From the NCBI GenBank assembly GCA_049999725.1, contig JBNGIS010011154.1, forward strand, positions 1 to 35,914: a DNA stretch of 35,914 nucleotides, in the 5' to 3' direction. Below the pieces are notes generated by a model that did no database searches, had not been told where the DNA came from, and was given only the letters and a program-made list of their open reading frames with translations. Below, piece after piece: positions 22,567 through 32,654 of the stretch. The position numbers and the translations under genes are program-made. Numbering within the stretch: position 1 is the stretch's first letter; every line of letters starts with the position of its first letter. This stretch comes from Haplomitrium mnioides (Eukaryota; Marchantiophyta; Haplomitriopsida; Calobryales).

Positions 22567-24051
22567 TTAGTCGTTGGTCTCAACTTCTTTGGATTCAGCT
22601 TCAGAAGATTCATCAAGGTTTGCTTGATCTGTCTCAATGTTAATGACACTGATTGAATCTCTTTGAAACATTTCACGATTGAGGGCTTTTTGTCTTTCGT
22701 ACTCCAATAGATTTGCTTTAATGATAGCTAGAGTGGTTTTTCTCGATTGGTTTTTTTGGGTAAGAAGAAAATCAAAAGATAGAATTGTGATTTGTGTCAC
22801 ATCAAGTATATCAATATGTAACTTGGATTTGCGTTTCCCTTTTGTTGCTGCTATTTTTTCTGGGAAGTATTGACCAAAAAATACATCTTCAGTTAAACAA
22901 GCAAACCATTGAACTTGTACTCATTTTAGGTTTGGAGGATCTTCCTCATCAAATGACAAAATTTGAGAACTTTGGCAACCCAAAATGGTTTGCTCTTTGG
23001 ATCCAGAGATGCAACAACACAAATAAAAGTTCTAGCTTTCATCTCATATAGATTGTCGAATTTATACCCATATCGAGTATTGTGCAAAAGAGTCCCTTCT
23101 CGCGATCTAGGTGCTCCATCATAGATTGTTCGACATGTAGAAAGTATTTGTTGTACTAGAGTATCTTCTTATGTTTGTTGAGCATGAAGCTAAGAATCGG
23201 GACAAACATTTTGAAAATCATTACAAGTGTTTGACTATTGTGAAGGTGGAAAGGTAAATTCTGCTTCGAATCATCATCTTTTTTTTTTCAAGGATGTAGA
23301 CCGCAATCTCTTGTTAGGCAAGAAAAAAGTCATTCCACCATTGAATATCAGAGTATGTAAAGAACTTGTAGCAGTTCTCACTAATGTAGTCCTTTATTGA
23401 AATTACCACTTTCTCGGCATCCACTTCTCTTTCTTCCTTTTGAGATCGTTTGATTTCAGAATATGCCTTGAGAGGAATCAACATTCAACTCAAAATTTCT
23501 GTGTCCCCTTCATATAGGCACTTGAGTTGACAAATACCATCCGCATATAGCCAAAATTCATCTATTGAAAACTATTTGCTTCAAATCTTTGCTTTGGAAT
23601 CATTTAATTGAAACTTCAATTGTTGATTAAAAGTAATATCATGTATCCTTTGAACCAAAGAGGGACGTTGTTGTAGAAACAATTTGAAATCCCAAGTTTC
23701 CAACAATAGAATCATCGGAGGTTTAGGATTGTAGGATAAATGAAGCGCCTCACTAAGACTCATAATCGTGAAAGCTTTGACATGTTTGAAACGTTTCGAG
23801 AATCGGCTGAACATCTGATCGATTTGATCATGAGTATGGCCAACCATAAGAAATCCCACCTTCATTTTTCAAAAAAAACATTCTTGGCAATAAGGAGACT
23901 AAGATATCCAAACATGATAGAATTCTTATTCTCTCGTGTTGTGTTGTCCAATTGAAGATACAAAGTTGGAGGCAGCGGACCTTCAAAGTCACATAATATT
24001 TTGTTGAGCATAATAACTGTCAAACTAGAATTGCTTCTCAAGTTTTCGTAC
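22567..24051 (-). pseudogene. DUF7869-like transposase exon 2, copy B, 3' part
   Basis: The minus strand continues the catalytic exon after the LTR insertion: YENLRSNSSLTV, LYLQLDNTTREN, KVGFLMVGHTHDQIDQMFSR, SEALHLSYNPKPPMILLLET, and the last frame (22800-22567) ends EESSEAESKEVETND-like acidic residues before the stop. Frameshifts and stops occur between 23880 and 22800. A run of A near 23868 breaks the frame ahead of KVGFLMVG. The part matching 19389-19872 in copy A is absent, confirming that block is an insertion there. Confidence 0.7.
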
Positions 24052-24112
24052 TATGAAGCTACTTGCTTCACCGATTTCTCCTCACTTCCGCCGTCAAGGT
24101 ATGTTTCGAAAC

Positions 24113-24691
24113 TCAAAACTCTTCTCCCATCACCCTTGTCATGACCTCTATAGCGCACATTCTTGGCGGGTCAAGCTCTTCATCTAATGAGTCTTCCATA
24201 TTTGTATCCATTGCAGAAATATCACTGGCATACTCTTCATCTTCAGATAAGTACTTTGTGGTTTCTCGTTTTAAATCAATTGTTTCTTCACCACCTCCAT
24301 ACACATGGACTCTTACTCGATGCGTTTTGGGTTCAATTGTGATGTGGTTCTTATGCCAATTGTCAGTGGTCTTCACACCTTGCAACCACGGTCTTCCTAA
24401 TAGCATGTCGTAACTAGCTTGTTTCAAAACTTGAAAAGACAAAGAGATTGAAATACCCATTACCGTAATAGGTACTTTTTCAATCACCTCAAGTGGTCGC
24501 ACTCTCGATTTGTTTGTCATGCCGACTGTAAAGCCTGAAGATATCGTGAGTTTTAAGCCCAACTTCTTCATAAATTCTTCATACATAGCATTTACGACCA
24601 AACCTCCATCCAACAACACTTTCGGAACAACATGCCCTTTACATATGGCATCGATTTTGGGGGCTCTTGCACATACCTCCATATCCATCAC
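24113..24691 (-). pseudogene. Retropepsin-like region, second element
   Basis: The frame contains VVPKVLLDGGLVVNAMYEEF, then SRVRPLEVIEKVPITVMGIS and YDMLLGRPWLQG. LLDGG plus a hydrophobic stretch and the later GRPWL motif mark the retropepsin-like fold, as in the first element but clearly a different family. It ends in an acidic tail (SEDEEYASDISAMDTNMED) and stops at 24113, about 60 bases before the element's end. The 192-codon frame is uninterrupted. Confidence 0.72.
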
Positions 24692-24747
24692 ACTTACGTA
24701 GCAATTGTTAGTTGCAACCTTCTTCTCTGTTGGTTGTCATTTGGTAC

Positions 24748-25215
24748 TTAATCCTCCACGTGCTTAATCCTCCTTAGTGTCGGGTTCATCGCTACTAGTT
24801 GTCGCATTGTGATATTGGCTTGTAAATTTCCAATGTCTTTAACCACGTTGTATTTCTTTTGATGTTTGGAAATGGAGAAGTCTTCTATCCCCAATCTTCT
24901 TCTTGGCTTCTTTGGCTTTTTAGTCATTTCTACATCATGATGCCATTCTTGACTTGGCGTCGGTTCCAATCCCACAATATCCTCGACTATTCGTGCTCGT
25001 TTTCTCTCATGAGCTATCAAGTCCACACCTCGATCTATTGAACTCCCTCCCACCTCACCGTAGGGAATCTTTTCATCATCGATCAAAGCGACCACCCGCT
25101 CTTGAGTTGGAGCCGCACCTCCACGTCCGCCAATTCTATTTGCACCGTTGAATTGATTTGGGCAATTTCTAAGGAAATGTGCCTCGTCACAGCCAAAACA
25201 AGTTATGTTCTCCAT
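24748..25215 (-). pseudogene. Gag nucleocapsid part with one zinc knuckle, second element
   Basis: The frame opens with CFGCDEAHFLRNC, a C-X2-C-X4-H-X4-C knuckle, followed by a Gly/Arg-rich patch (RIGGRGG) and a charged linker with KKPKKPRRR. A TGA near 25245 separates it from the gag core in the same frame, and a TAA at 24748 from the protease. A single knuckle contrasts with three in the first element. Confidence 0.7.
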
Positions 25216-25248
25216 ATTTCTTTGTCCTAGTGGTCCTTCTCTATTAGG

Positions 25249-25965
25249 TCAAGGCGGATTTTCAGGCCTTCTCTCCAAAGCCTGCACAAGATTTAAACTT
25301 AGCTTTTCCAGCCGTTCTGCTAGTGTTAGCACATTGTTTATAGGTGGATTTGGCGCTTGGAGCGGAGGAGCCACTACCATTGTTGTTTGTGACACACTTA
25401 CTTGTGGCACTAGCACTACAACGGTCTTCTCCTCCCGCTCATCCTCCAAGCTCTCCTCCATCCTCAATGTGATGCGTAATGACTCCACTCGCGTTATTGG
25501 CCTTTCATATTTGACTTTTGCTCGTATTTCGGGTCTTAACTCCAAAATGAAGTGTTTGGCCAACATGGTTGTAATCTCCACCATTAAAGATTGCACGTCT
25601 TCACCACTCTTCCTCACCACATTTTGAAATTGTGTTTCTAAATAGTCTACCCTCTCAGCATATATTCAAACTTTTTCACTCTCTCCTTGTTTCAAGTGCG
25701 TTACCTCTTGAAGCAGCTTTTCATAGTTCTCCATGGGGAGAAATTCTTCTATTAATGTTTTTGTTAAACTTCTCCATGATTTGATAGTTTCGCCTTTTTG
25801 TTCTTTGTACCATCGTAGAGCTTCTTGTTCCAAGAATTCAAGTAATAATGCTAACCAATCATCGAGTCATTTCTCACCATTCCCAATGCACACACGTTTG
25901 AAATCTCGCAAATAGTTCTCCACATTCTCATCTTCATTCCCATAGAAGACTGGAATCTTTCCCAT
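25249..25965 (-). pseudogene. Gag capsid domain, second element
   Basis: From the ATG at 25965: MGKIPVFYGNEDENVENYLR, WLALLLEFLEQEALRWYKEQ, WRSLTKTLIEEFLPMENYEK, then a glutamate-rich helix region and PPLQAPNPPINNV. WY-x(n)-W-x(n)-F is the Retrotrans_gag pattern. In-frame stops near 25868 and 25670 are TGA. The second half (25620-25249) is open. Confidence 0.72.
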
Positions 25966-26528
25966 TTTTAAATGGTAGCGTGCTCCTTCACTCCAATTCG
26001 TCTTCCCACCACACCTACCACAATATCACAACTACTACAACACATAAATATGTACTTTGCAAATTGCTTGAATTAGAATAGGAAAAACATATGGGTTGGG
26101 ATCCGCCAAAATTTTCTCCATTTGTTCCATCCCAAATTGCTCAACCAATTGTTGGCATATATGGATCTTGGCCATAATAAAGACACATATAACGATGGTC
26201 ATTCTTCAATCATCTGTTGAGACCGTTGAGAATTCTCTCCTTGATGCGATAGAAGGATTGTTCGTGCTCCAATGTCCATACCCACTCTATTAACGAGTAC
26301 AAATGTTGATACAATAATATAGCCAAAGAGGCAAAGTCGCTTATCAAGAACAAGTAGTAGCTCGCCAAGTTGATGAATCATTTCAACTCACTATTGTTGT
26401 GTGGTGGCGGTAAATTGTCAATTCTTTGTACAATTTCAGAGATCCGTAGCCACTTTCTCGTCACGTCTTCACTCGATATTCAAAACTGCAACTCGCTCAC
26501 CACCTTATTTCCCTCTCATGAATGATGT

Positions 26529-26544
26529 CCTAGCAATGGAACCA
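26529..26544 (-). other. Candidate primer-binding site, second element
   Basis: On the minus strand the LTR end GTAGCTGCACA is followed by four T and then TGGTTCCATTGCTAGG. TGG at this position is expected for pairing with the CCA end of a tRNA. I cannot name the tRNA. Confidence 0.5.
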
Positions 26545-26548
26545 AAAA

Positions 26549-27769
26549 TGTGCAGCTACTTACTTCGTCGGTTTCTCCTCATGTGACTTTGATGTCGAGT
26601 GCACATTTAAGATGAAAGGAGAATATAAGTAAGATTGCACACATCAAAACCCAACAACTCGTACAGAATGTACACAAAAGAAATACTCAATACAAAATCT
26701 CTTGCATAATATCAAACTCTTTTCTCCAGAAATCTCTCACGAATCTCATGCTCTCACCCTTTCTCACGCTCCACAACTCCTAACTATATTGGAAACCCCT
26801 CTTCAAGTGCTTATCTTCCAATGAGTCTTCTTAGCAAATCCTCCAAGAGCTCCTCCTAGCGCTTCTCCAATGGTCTCTCCAAGAATAAGCTTCCCAAGTA
26901 TGAAAATGAAAGTCTAAGCTCAAGCCACTCCAAGTTCCCTTTGCTCTCTCTTCTCCCTCCTTATATACTAGTCTAGCTAATTGCTACTAGTAAAACCTAG
27001 AGATTCTTTTACTCTAGGTAAAAGCTAGCCTTTTAATTTTAAATTCTAAAGTATCTTCTAAAGTGCCTACTAAAGTATCTTTGCCTTTTCTCAAGAAGCT
27101 TCTCATTTGGAGCTTTTCTCAAAAGTAGCTTTAAAGTAACTTTAACTTTTTCCTACTTTTTCAAGAAGAAGCTTCTCATTTGAAGCTTTCCTTGACCAAA
27201 CATCTGACCTAATCATCTATTCTCTTTTATTTGTACCTAAATACGAAAGCTACTTTCATATTTCGAGATTCCATCAAAGAGCAAGTCAAAGATTAAAGTA
27301 GCTTTTCTTGACTTTTCTACTTTTTAGTGCCTTCTAGAAAAATCCCTCTAAAATCCTTGATACTAATCCAAATTGCATGTACTATACCTTGTTGGAAAGC
27401 TTATAAAATAAGCTTCTACCCATATAATAATATTTGTATTTTCTTGTATTTAAATACTCTATTTTGACTTTTTTGCATAGTTAAATTTTACCTTTGACCG
27501 ATTATAACTCCTGGTTTACAAGAGATTTTTCACTTCTGTAAATTGTCACTAATGAAAATTAACATAATTTATTTACTTATGAAATTCCAGCTCCAATACG
27601 CATTTAACAAGAACATAATTTACTCTATACAATTTTTGCTAAAAAACCGAAAAAACCATGTTTCCTCCAATGTCATTGAAATCCTCCATATCCTTCCTCC
27701 AAATACCCCAACTACAATGCCATGAATTTCAAACATAGAAGAAGCCAATATCTACCTCACGCCTTCACA
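26549..27769 (-). repeat. 5' LTR, second element
   Basis: About 1.2 kb bounded by TGTGAAGG (minus strand, at 27769) and GCTGCACA at 26549. It is AT-rich, non-coding, with repeated AAGTAGCTTT and AAGCTTCTCATTTG-like words at 27100-27320. TATATAAGG on the minus strand near 26960 is a possible TATA box. Confidence 0.6.
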
Positions 27770-28063
27770 GTGCGTTAAGAAGACCCTTGAAGAAAGAGCA
27801 TGATTGAATATTAAGACACCAACAACATGCACACCCATCAAACAATCTTTATCAATGTTTTTTGGTGGCGATGGCCAATGTGGAATAGCAATTTTCTTCT
27901 GATCCATTCCATCAATGACAATTTCCAAGTACTTTTGACCATCAGCATAACCTTTTCTTCGACGGTTTGCAAGTTTTGATCTTTCTTTCATTTGTTAGTT
28001 ACGATGAATAAACAATTGGCAATTATAGTTGACTGCATCATCACAAAGAACGAAGGACATAAA
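27770..28063 (-). pseudogene. DUF7869-like transposase exon 2, copy B, 5' part
   Basis: From the ATG at 28060: MSFVLCDDAVNYNCQLF, a TAA, then KYLEIVIDGMDQKKIAIPHW and FNHALSSRVFLTH, stopped by the LTR element. About 80 percent similar by eye to copy A. The upstream AAACTAG is a plausible intron acceptor. Confidence 0.68.
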
Positions 28064-28673
28064 ACTAGTTTAGTAAAACATAACTTCAAAACACAACCTT
28101 TGGTGTAAATAATTTTCAAGTCATCTACAACAAATGTTTGAATTTATTGAAATAAAACACTTTGTAAAAGATTAGAAACAAACTTTAGGCAATTTGAAAA
28201 AAGGAAAATCTATTTCGAAAAGAAAAAAACAAGATTTGCAAACAAAGGTTACCAAAACACATCCTCTGAGCATTTAAGATGAGTGGAGACAACAACTGAT
28301 CGTATACGCGTATATGACCAATACAACAATACCAATATCATGGCTTGTTGTGAATGTTGTCGCGACTAGTTTTTAAATAATCAAGAACAAATCCTATACA
28401 ACGGCTCTTCATTTAAATGAACGAAAACAAAACTTGCTACAAGGCTAAGGTCACCACAACAATCAAATTCATTTTCTAGCTTTATTTGGCTGCAGACAAG
28501 GTTAAAATTGAAATATAAAACAACAGAGTCTAGGCGAACATAGACTCTCTTCTCACAATTCAACTTGGTAAGAATTATTTGACTCGAATCTTCTTTGCTA
28601 AATAACTTTAAGAAAATATATCTTTTAGTTGTAAGTTGAGAAAGCACAACATCTCTAGAACTAAGCTTTGATT

Positions 28674-30453
28674 CTAGAAAAAAAATGATGGATTAGCCAA
28701 AGGTGTCAAAAGAGAAGAAAGTTTGTTACCTTTGTCGGACCATAAGACAAATTTTTCTCGCAAAGATTTTATTTCTTCGCACGTTTCACAAACAGCAAAT
28801 CTATTGCGTTTTGGACTTTTTACATTTGGAAGATGAGTTCTCCAATGTTTTGTAAAACCCGAGAAATTAAGAGTACAATAAGGATCTTTCTCTTTCAAAT
28901 AAGTTGTGTAGTAGTCATAAACTTCCCATTTTGTAAAATTATTGGGCAAGTTGTACACTTCGTGAGTGGGTATTCTCTCGCAATGTTCTTGGAAAAAAAT
29001 TTCCATCCACTCACACACAAAAACTCCTTTAACAAACAGTTCTCTTTTTCCGAAAATGCCTCTAGAATGTGCATTTTTGAGATTTTGAATCCTTTGGAAT
29101 CTAACATTCCCTACTGCTAATATTTATTTGAAGGCTCTTCTACAGACAAAGGTACTGCCAAGCAGTGTAAGCCGATTTTCAACATCAAAGTCTTTTCTTG
29201 GTATTCCCCATTGCAGTGTGATATCACGATTCTTCATGCTTTGTCGAAAGTACGTTTCTCTTACAGTTTTCAAAAAATGTCTTGCACAACGACAAGCAAT
29301 TATTTCGACAACAAGAAATTCTCTTTAATTTAGAAATGGACATTGGATCCAATTTTCTCTTCACAAGACTCTCGTTATGATGGACTTTCCGCAAAGAATT
29401 TTTGCGTAAGGTGTTTACCTGTTTGGTTTTTGGCCCAGACAAAGAATTTTTATGTTGTGTTAGACAATTCAGTCCATAAACAAATCCAGCAATAAGAGAT
29501 AATTCATCATGAAGATCTTAGTCGTTATCATAAACACTATTTGGTCGATCGTAGAATAGTTTTGAGAAATGAGTTTCTTCTTGGGGATTGGAAGAACTAC
29601 ACCATTCTGAAATCGAATCTTGATCAATGTCTCCATTAGAAAGAAATGTGTTTTGTAATAAAATCGGTGCTCTTGCGATAACTTCAAACAAATGTTGATT
29701 GATTGAGACTCTTTGCTAGAATTGTTTTCCAAACTATCATCTAAAGAATCCTCCAAAAGAATTTGATTTGTTTCAGATGTCCCAATCTCTTTGCGAAGTG
29801 CAACTTGAAATGAAATTAGTCGTTGTTTGAGTGGTGCTATTAGGGAGAGTGGCTCATCTCCAAAATTAAAACTGTCCACAGATTGTATGCTCTTTGTGTT
29901 CTGAACAGACACACTTTGATCATGAACATCGAGGTCTCCTTTGGATGTATACGAAGAAAGGTCTACAACCGTTTGGAATCTCTGTGTTGAACCTTTTTTT
30001 TTCTAATATTTTGTAATACTCAGAAGAATGATTCAACTTCGACCGCTTGATGGGCAACAAAGATCTTTTCCTAGATGAAGATTGTTTCTTTAATTCTTTG
30101 CGAGCACTGAGCTCCCTCTTTGATCCTTTGCGTGCAAGTTGTTGAGTTGTTAATCCTATGTGTGCATTGGATTCACTCCTTGACCTTATGCGCGCATAGG
30201 GTTGAGTCCCTAATCCTATGCGTACATGGAGTTCACCTTCTTGATCTTTCTCGACGGAGCTATATGATTCAACAGAAGTCATCTTTTTCCCCAATATACT
30301 CACCATCACACTTGACACTTTTGGTACTCCATCGCTTAGCTCCAAAAAATTGGCATTTGAACAAATCTCGAATTGCCCATCAAAAGCAACACTCTTCTAT
30401 GAAGATGAATCTTGAAATTCTAATCTCTTCTGGCCTTTAAAAACTCTAGCCAT
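28674..30453 (-). pseudogene. DUF7869-like transposase exon 1, copy B
   Basis: From the ATG at 30453 the frame begins MARVFKGQKRLEFQD, has a TAG, then a basic region containing five 10-residue repeats, then frameshifted pieces: ISKLKRISCCRNNCLSLC (29360-29280), MHILEAFSEKENCLLKEFL, PTHEVYNLPNNFTKWEVYDY, FTKHWRTHLPNVKSPKRNRF and AVCETCEEIKSLREKF. The Cys-rich CCRNNC and the segment LPNVKSPKRNRFAVCETC match the N-terminal part of DUF7869-family proteins (usual form PHVKIPKxxRFxxCxxC). A GGTAACA donor follows SDKG near 28726. The protein would be about 900 residues if whole. Confidence 0.65.
30096..30245 (-). repeat. Five 30-bp coding repeats with palindromic cores
   Basis: Cores start at 30096, 30126, 30156, 30186 and 30216, an exact 30-bp period that keeps frame. 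They encode ten-residue units (ELHVRIGLGT, QPYARIRSRS, ESNAHIGLTT, QQLARKGSKR, ELSARKELKK) in exon 1 of copy B. The fourth core holds the perfect palindrome TATGCGCGCATA (30187-30198). Confidence 0.85.
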
Positions 30454-31227
30454 TGAAAAGGCTCACACAAAATTAGTTACTTCAAGGAACTATTTTGACA
30501 AATATTATGAACCTCTTACATCACTCTCAAAAGATGCGGTTTTGTCATTTTTTTTGCAAAACGACAAAATTTGGAACTTTTTGTGAAGAAAATGAGAAAC
30601 AAAAATTGGAATGATGAAAACAAGCAGCGCTTTATAAACAAACTTTTTTTTACACCAAGTGAACCTACGTGTCAAAAACTCCGTAAATCAATTTTTTGCG
30701 GGAAAAGGTGTTTTTTGAAATTTAGCGATAAAAAAAGCGATAGTGGAAAGTTTCTTTCCATTGTTGCGAGTTCAATTTTTGGTTTTTGTTTTCTAGTTAT
30801 TGCTGTTATTGCATTTACTTAGTTTTTTTTTTCATTTCTAGTGTTTAGTGATTTATGAACTTTTGTTCATTACATTTTGTACCCCAAAAAGACGTTTTTT
30901 AATTATCTTGAGAATTACATCTCAAGGAATTATTTCCTGCCTTGCTCAACCAAAGCCATATAGGTATTCAGATGTTATCAAGGCTCTAGAGCCTGAAAAG
31001 CTGGAGTGGAAATGGCTAGGAAACTAATGTTCTTTAAAAGACCCTGATCAACATGTTTACCCTTTTGTAGGTGAAGCTGAAAATTTCAATTTGGGTCTAC
31101 TGGTCCAAATTACAATGATTTGGGAGGGAAAGAAAGCCAACATTGGGCTGCTTGTGCAGTCCTAAGACTCAACTACCCTTTACTGTGTAAACCCTAAATC
31201 TCTTCTTTACTAAGTTGTAACTTGCAA
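30454..31227. other. Upstream flank of transposon and spacer
   Basis: AT-rich, with long T and A runs. No gene recognised; a plus-strand frame at 30571-30822 has no motif. TTTATAAAG on the minus strand near 30635 may be the copy B promoter. I looked for an inverted copy of the element's left end here and did not find one. Confidence 0.45.
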
Positions 31228-31725
31228 TGAGTCCATGCGAGCATGGAGACCCGGGGTCCATGCGCGCATGGACTTCAATCTCTAGGTGCGCTTAGACATG
31301 GGAGTCCATGCGCGCATGGACTCCTAGTCTCTAGGCTCGCAGGGACTCTCTTTGTCCATGCGCATATGGACTTCGATCTCCATGTGCACATGGACTTCGG
31401 AGTCCAAACGAGTTTGGACTCCCAAGTCCAAGCGTGGAAGGACGTGGGAATCCATGCGCGACAAGACCACGTGTCTCCAAGTGTGTAGGGACTCCCAAGT
31501 CCATGCGTGCATGGAGATCAAAGTCCATGCACACATGGAGAAAGGGAGTTCATGAGAGCATGGAGACCCACGATCCATGCGCGCATGGACTCCCACTTTC
31601 AGACGTGCTTGGACTTTGATCTCCATGTGTGCATGAACCCCGGGTCTCCATGCTTGCATAGACTCCCTTTGTCCATGCTCGCATAGACTCCCATCATTCA
31701 TGTGCGTATGGACTCCCTTGTTCAC
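31228..31725. repeat. Palindrome minisatellite, about 20 units of 23-26 bp
   Basis: Tandem units of the form GTCCATGCGCGCATGGAC plus a 5-8 base spacer. Perfect examples are 31256-31273 and 31303-31322 (20 bp, AGTCCATGCGCGCATGGACT). Variant units keep the inverted symmetry: CCATGTGCACATGG at 31380-31393 and AGTCCAAAC-GA-GTTTGGACT at 31401-31420. Frames on both strands are open over part of it (31324-31725 minus, 133 codons) but the period is not a multiple of three, so coding is unlikely. Confidence 0.9.
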
Positions 31726-31819
31726 TACATGCTCAGTATGTTATTAAAGTCCCTACACGTTGTGAATGTCAGTCTAACATTTTTACTTATGCCAAACTGT
31801 TTTTTGTCTTTATTTTCAG

Positions 31820-32654
31820 TTCATTCAATATTTGGCCAATTTCGTGGATGGGTACAAAGGCGCGAAGCGCGTCGAGCGGGACTTCGTCAAACTCGCCATG
31901 CAAATCAAGATTCTGAAGCCCAAGCAGGGCATCAATATTCAAGCACTAATGCCGCATCCAAGCGCGGGAACATACTCCATTCACGCTCCATGGACTTCTT
32001 CCCAAAAGAAGAGAAAGAAGCCTGAGCCAATTGAGGCTCCGAAGAAGAAGAAATTGGTCACAAAAAAGAAAAAGCACGCACCAGCACCCGTTATTGAGGA
32101 GGAGCCAGCCCCTTCAGAATCTGAAGCAAAGTCTACTTCTTCTCCCCCCTCGTCTTCATCACCAAGCAACTCGAGGCAAGACTCGGAGGTGGAGCCGGAG
32201 CTAGTTCATGCTCCTACATCTAGAGCAAAAAGGCAATCCCACAAGGGGTTGCATACTTTTCAGGAAAGGGAATAGGTGGATCTTTAGACAATGTCTGAGG
32301 AAGACAAGAATAAGATAAGAGAGTCTGCAATCCAACGCTACAGAGTTCGTGAAGAGATAGTAACAATAAGGCTGGAAAATTTGAATCTGCCCAAGCCTGG
32401 TATAGACAACTGGGATCCATTCCAGACTCGAAGATTGAATGAGGATTTTGTTGAGCTTCTGGCGCAAAGAATGCTTACGAACAAGTAGGCACACAATTTC
32501 TTTATTGTGGTGGCTGACCCAAAGTGTGGTCTAAGGGACAAGTTAGAGTTTGACATTAAAAGCCCTGACAAGTATTGTTACAAGATTGCAAGAGGCAATC
32601 ACAGTGCTGCAGCAAGGCAACTACTTATCACAAAATATGCAGCAAAGAACCTTG
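31820..32654 (+). pseudogene. Decayed exon with Lys-rich region and ParB-like signature
   Basis: A textbook acceptor (GTCTTTATTTTCAG, ending 31819) opens a frame reading FIQYLANFVDGYKGAKRVER, DFVKLAMQIKILKPKQGINI, then Lys-rich patches (KKRKKPEPIEAPKKKK) that could be nuclear signals, then a Ser/Glu-rich stretch. The same frame continues past three TAG codons (near 32273, 32285 and 32486) to KYCYKIARGNHSAAARQLL, where RGNHSAAA resembles the GxHRxxAA motif of ParB/sulfiredoxin-like domains. The exon is cut at 32654 by the LTR element. Function unknown; it could belong to another transposon. Confidence 0.45.

Larger units (their letters stand above)
24052..27769 (-). mobile_element. Second gag-pro LTR element, deleted at its 3' end
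   Basis: Inserted in the catalytic exon of copy B: the host reading is LTH at 27770 and resumes at ENLR near 24047, matching LTYRSLR in copy A. Minus-strand order: LTR starting TGTGAAGG at 27769, LTR end near 26549, primer-binding site, gag, zinc knuckle, retropepsin-like region, then about 35 bases similar to the end of the LTR (24052-24088 versus 26549-26583, both containing GAAGTAAGTAGCT-like sequence). Pol and most of the 3' LTR are missing, probably deleted. The flanks GTAC (24048-24051) and GTGC (27770-27773) fit a short target duplication with one change. Confidence 0.7.
21016..30453 (-). mobile_element. DUF7869-type DNA transposon, copy B (two exons, interrupted)
   Basis: Minus-strand gene in two exons: exon 1 from an ATG at 30453 to about 28726, intron to about 28063, exon 2 from about 28063, ending at the stop at 22567, with a long 3' flank to about 21020. 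Exon 2 is split by an LTR element at 24052-27769. Without that insertion the unit would be about 5.7 kb. On the minus strand TTTATAAAG lies near 30635, about 180 bases before the ATG, a possible promoter. All coding parts carry stops or frameshifts. Confidence 0.7.

Noticed and set aside
31228-31725. CRISPR-like array
   Set aside because: Units vary, spacers are only 5-8 bases and not unique targets, and the context is a plant nuclear genome.
31324-31725. 133-codon minus-strand reading frame in the minisatellite
   Set aside because: It follows from the repeat lacking stops in that frame; period is not a multiple of three and there is no other coding evidence.
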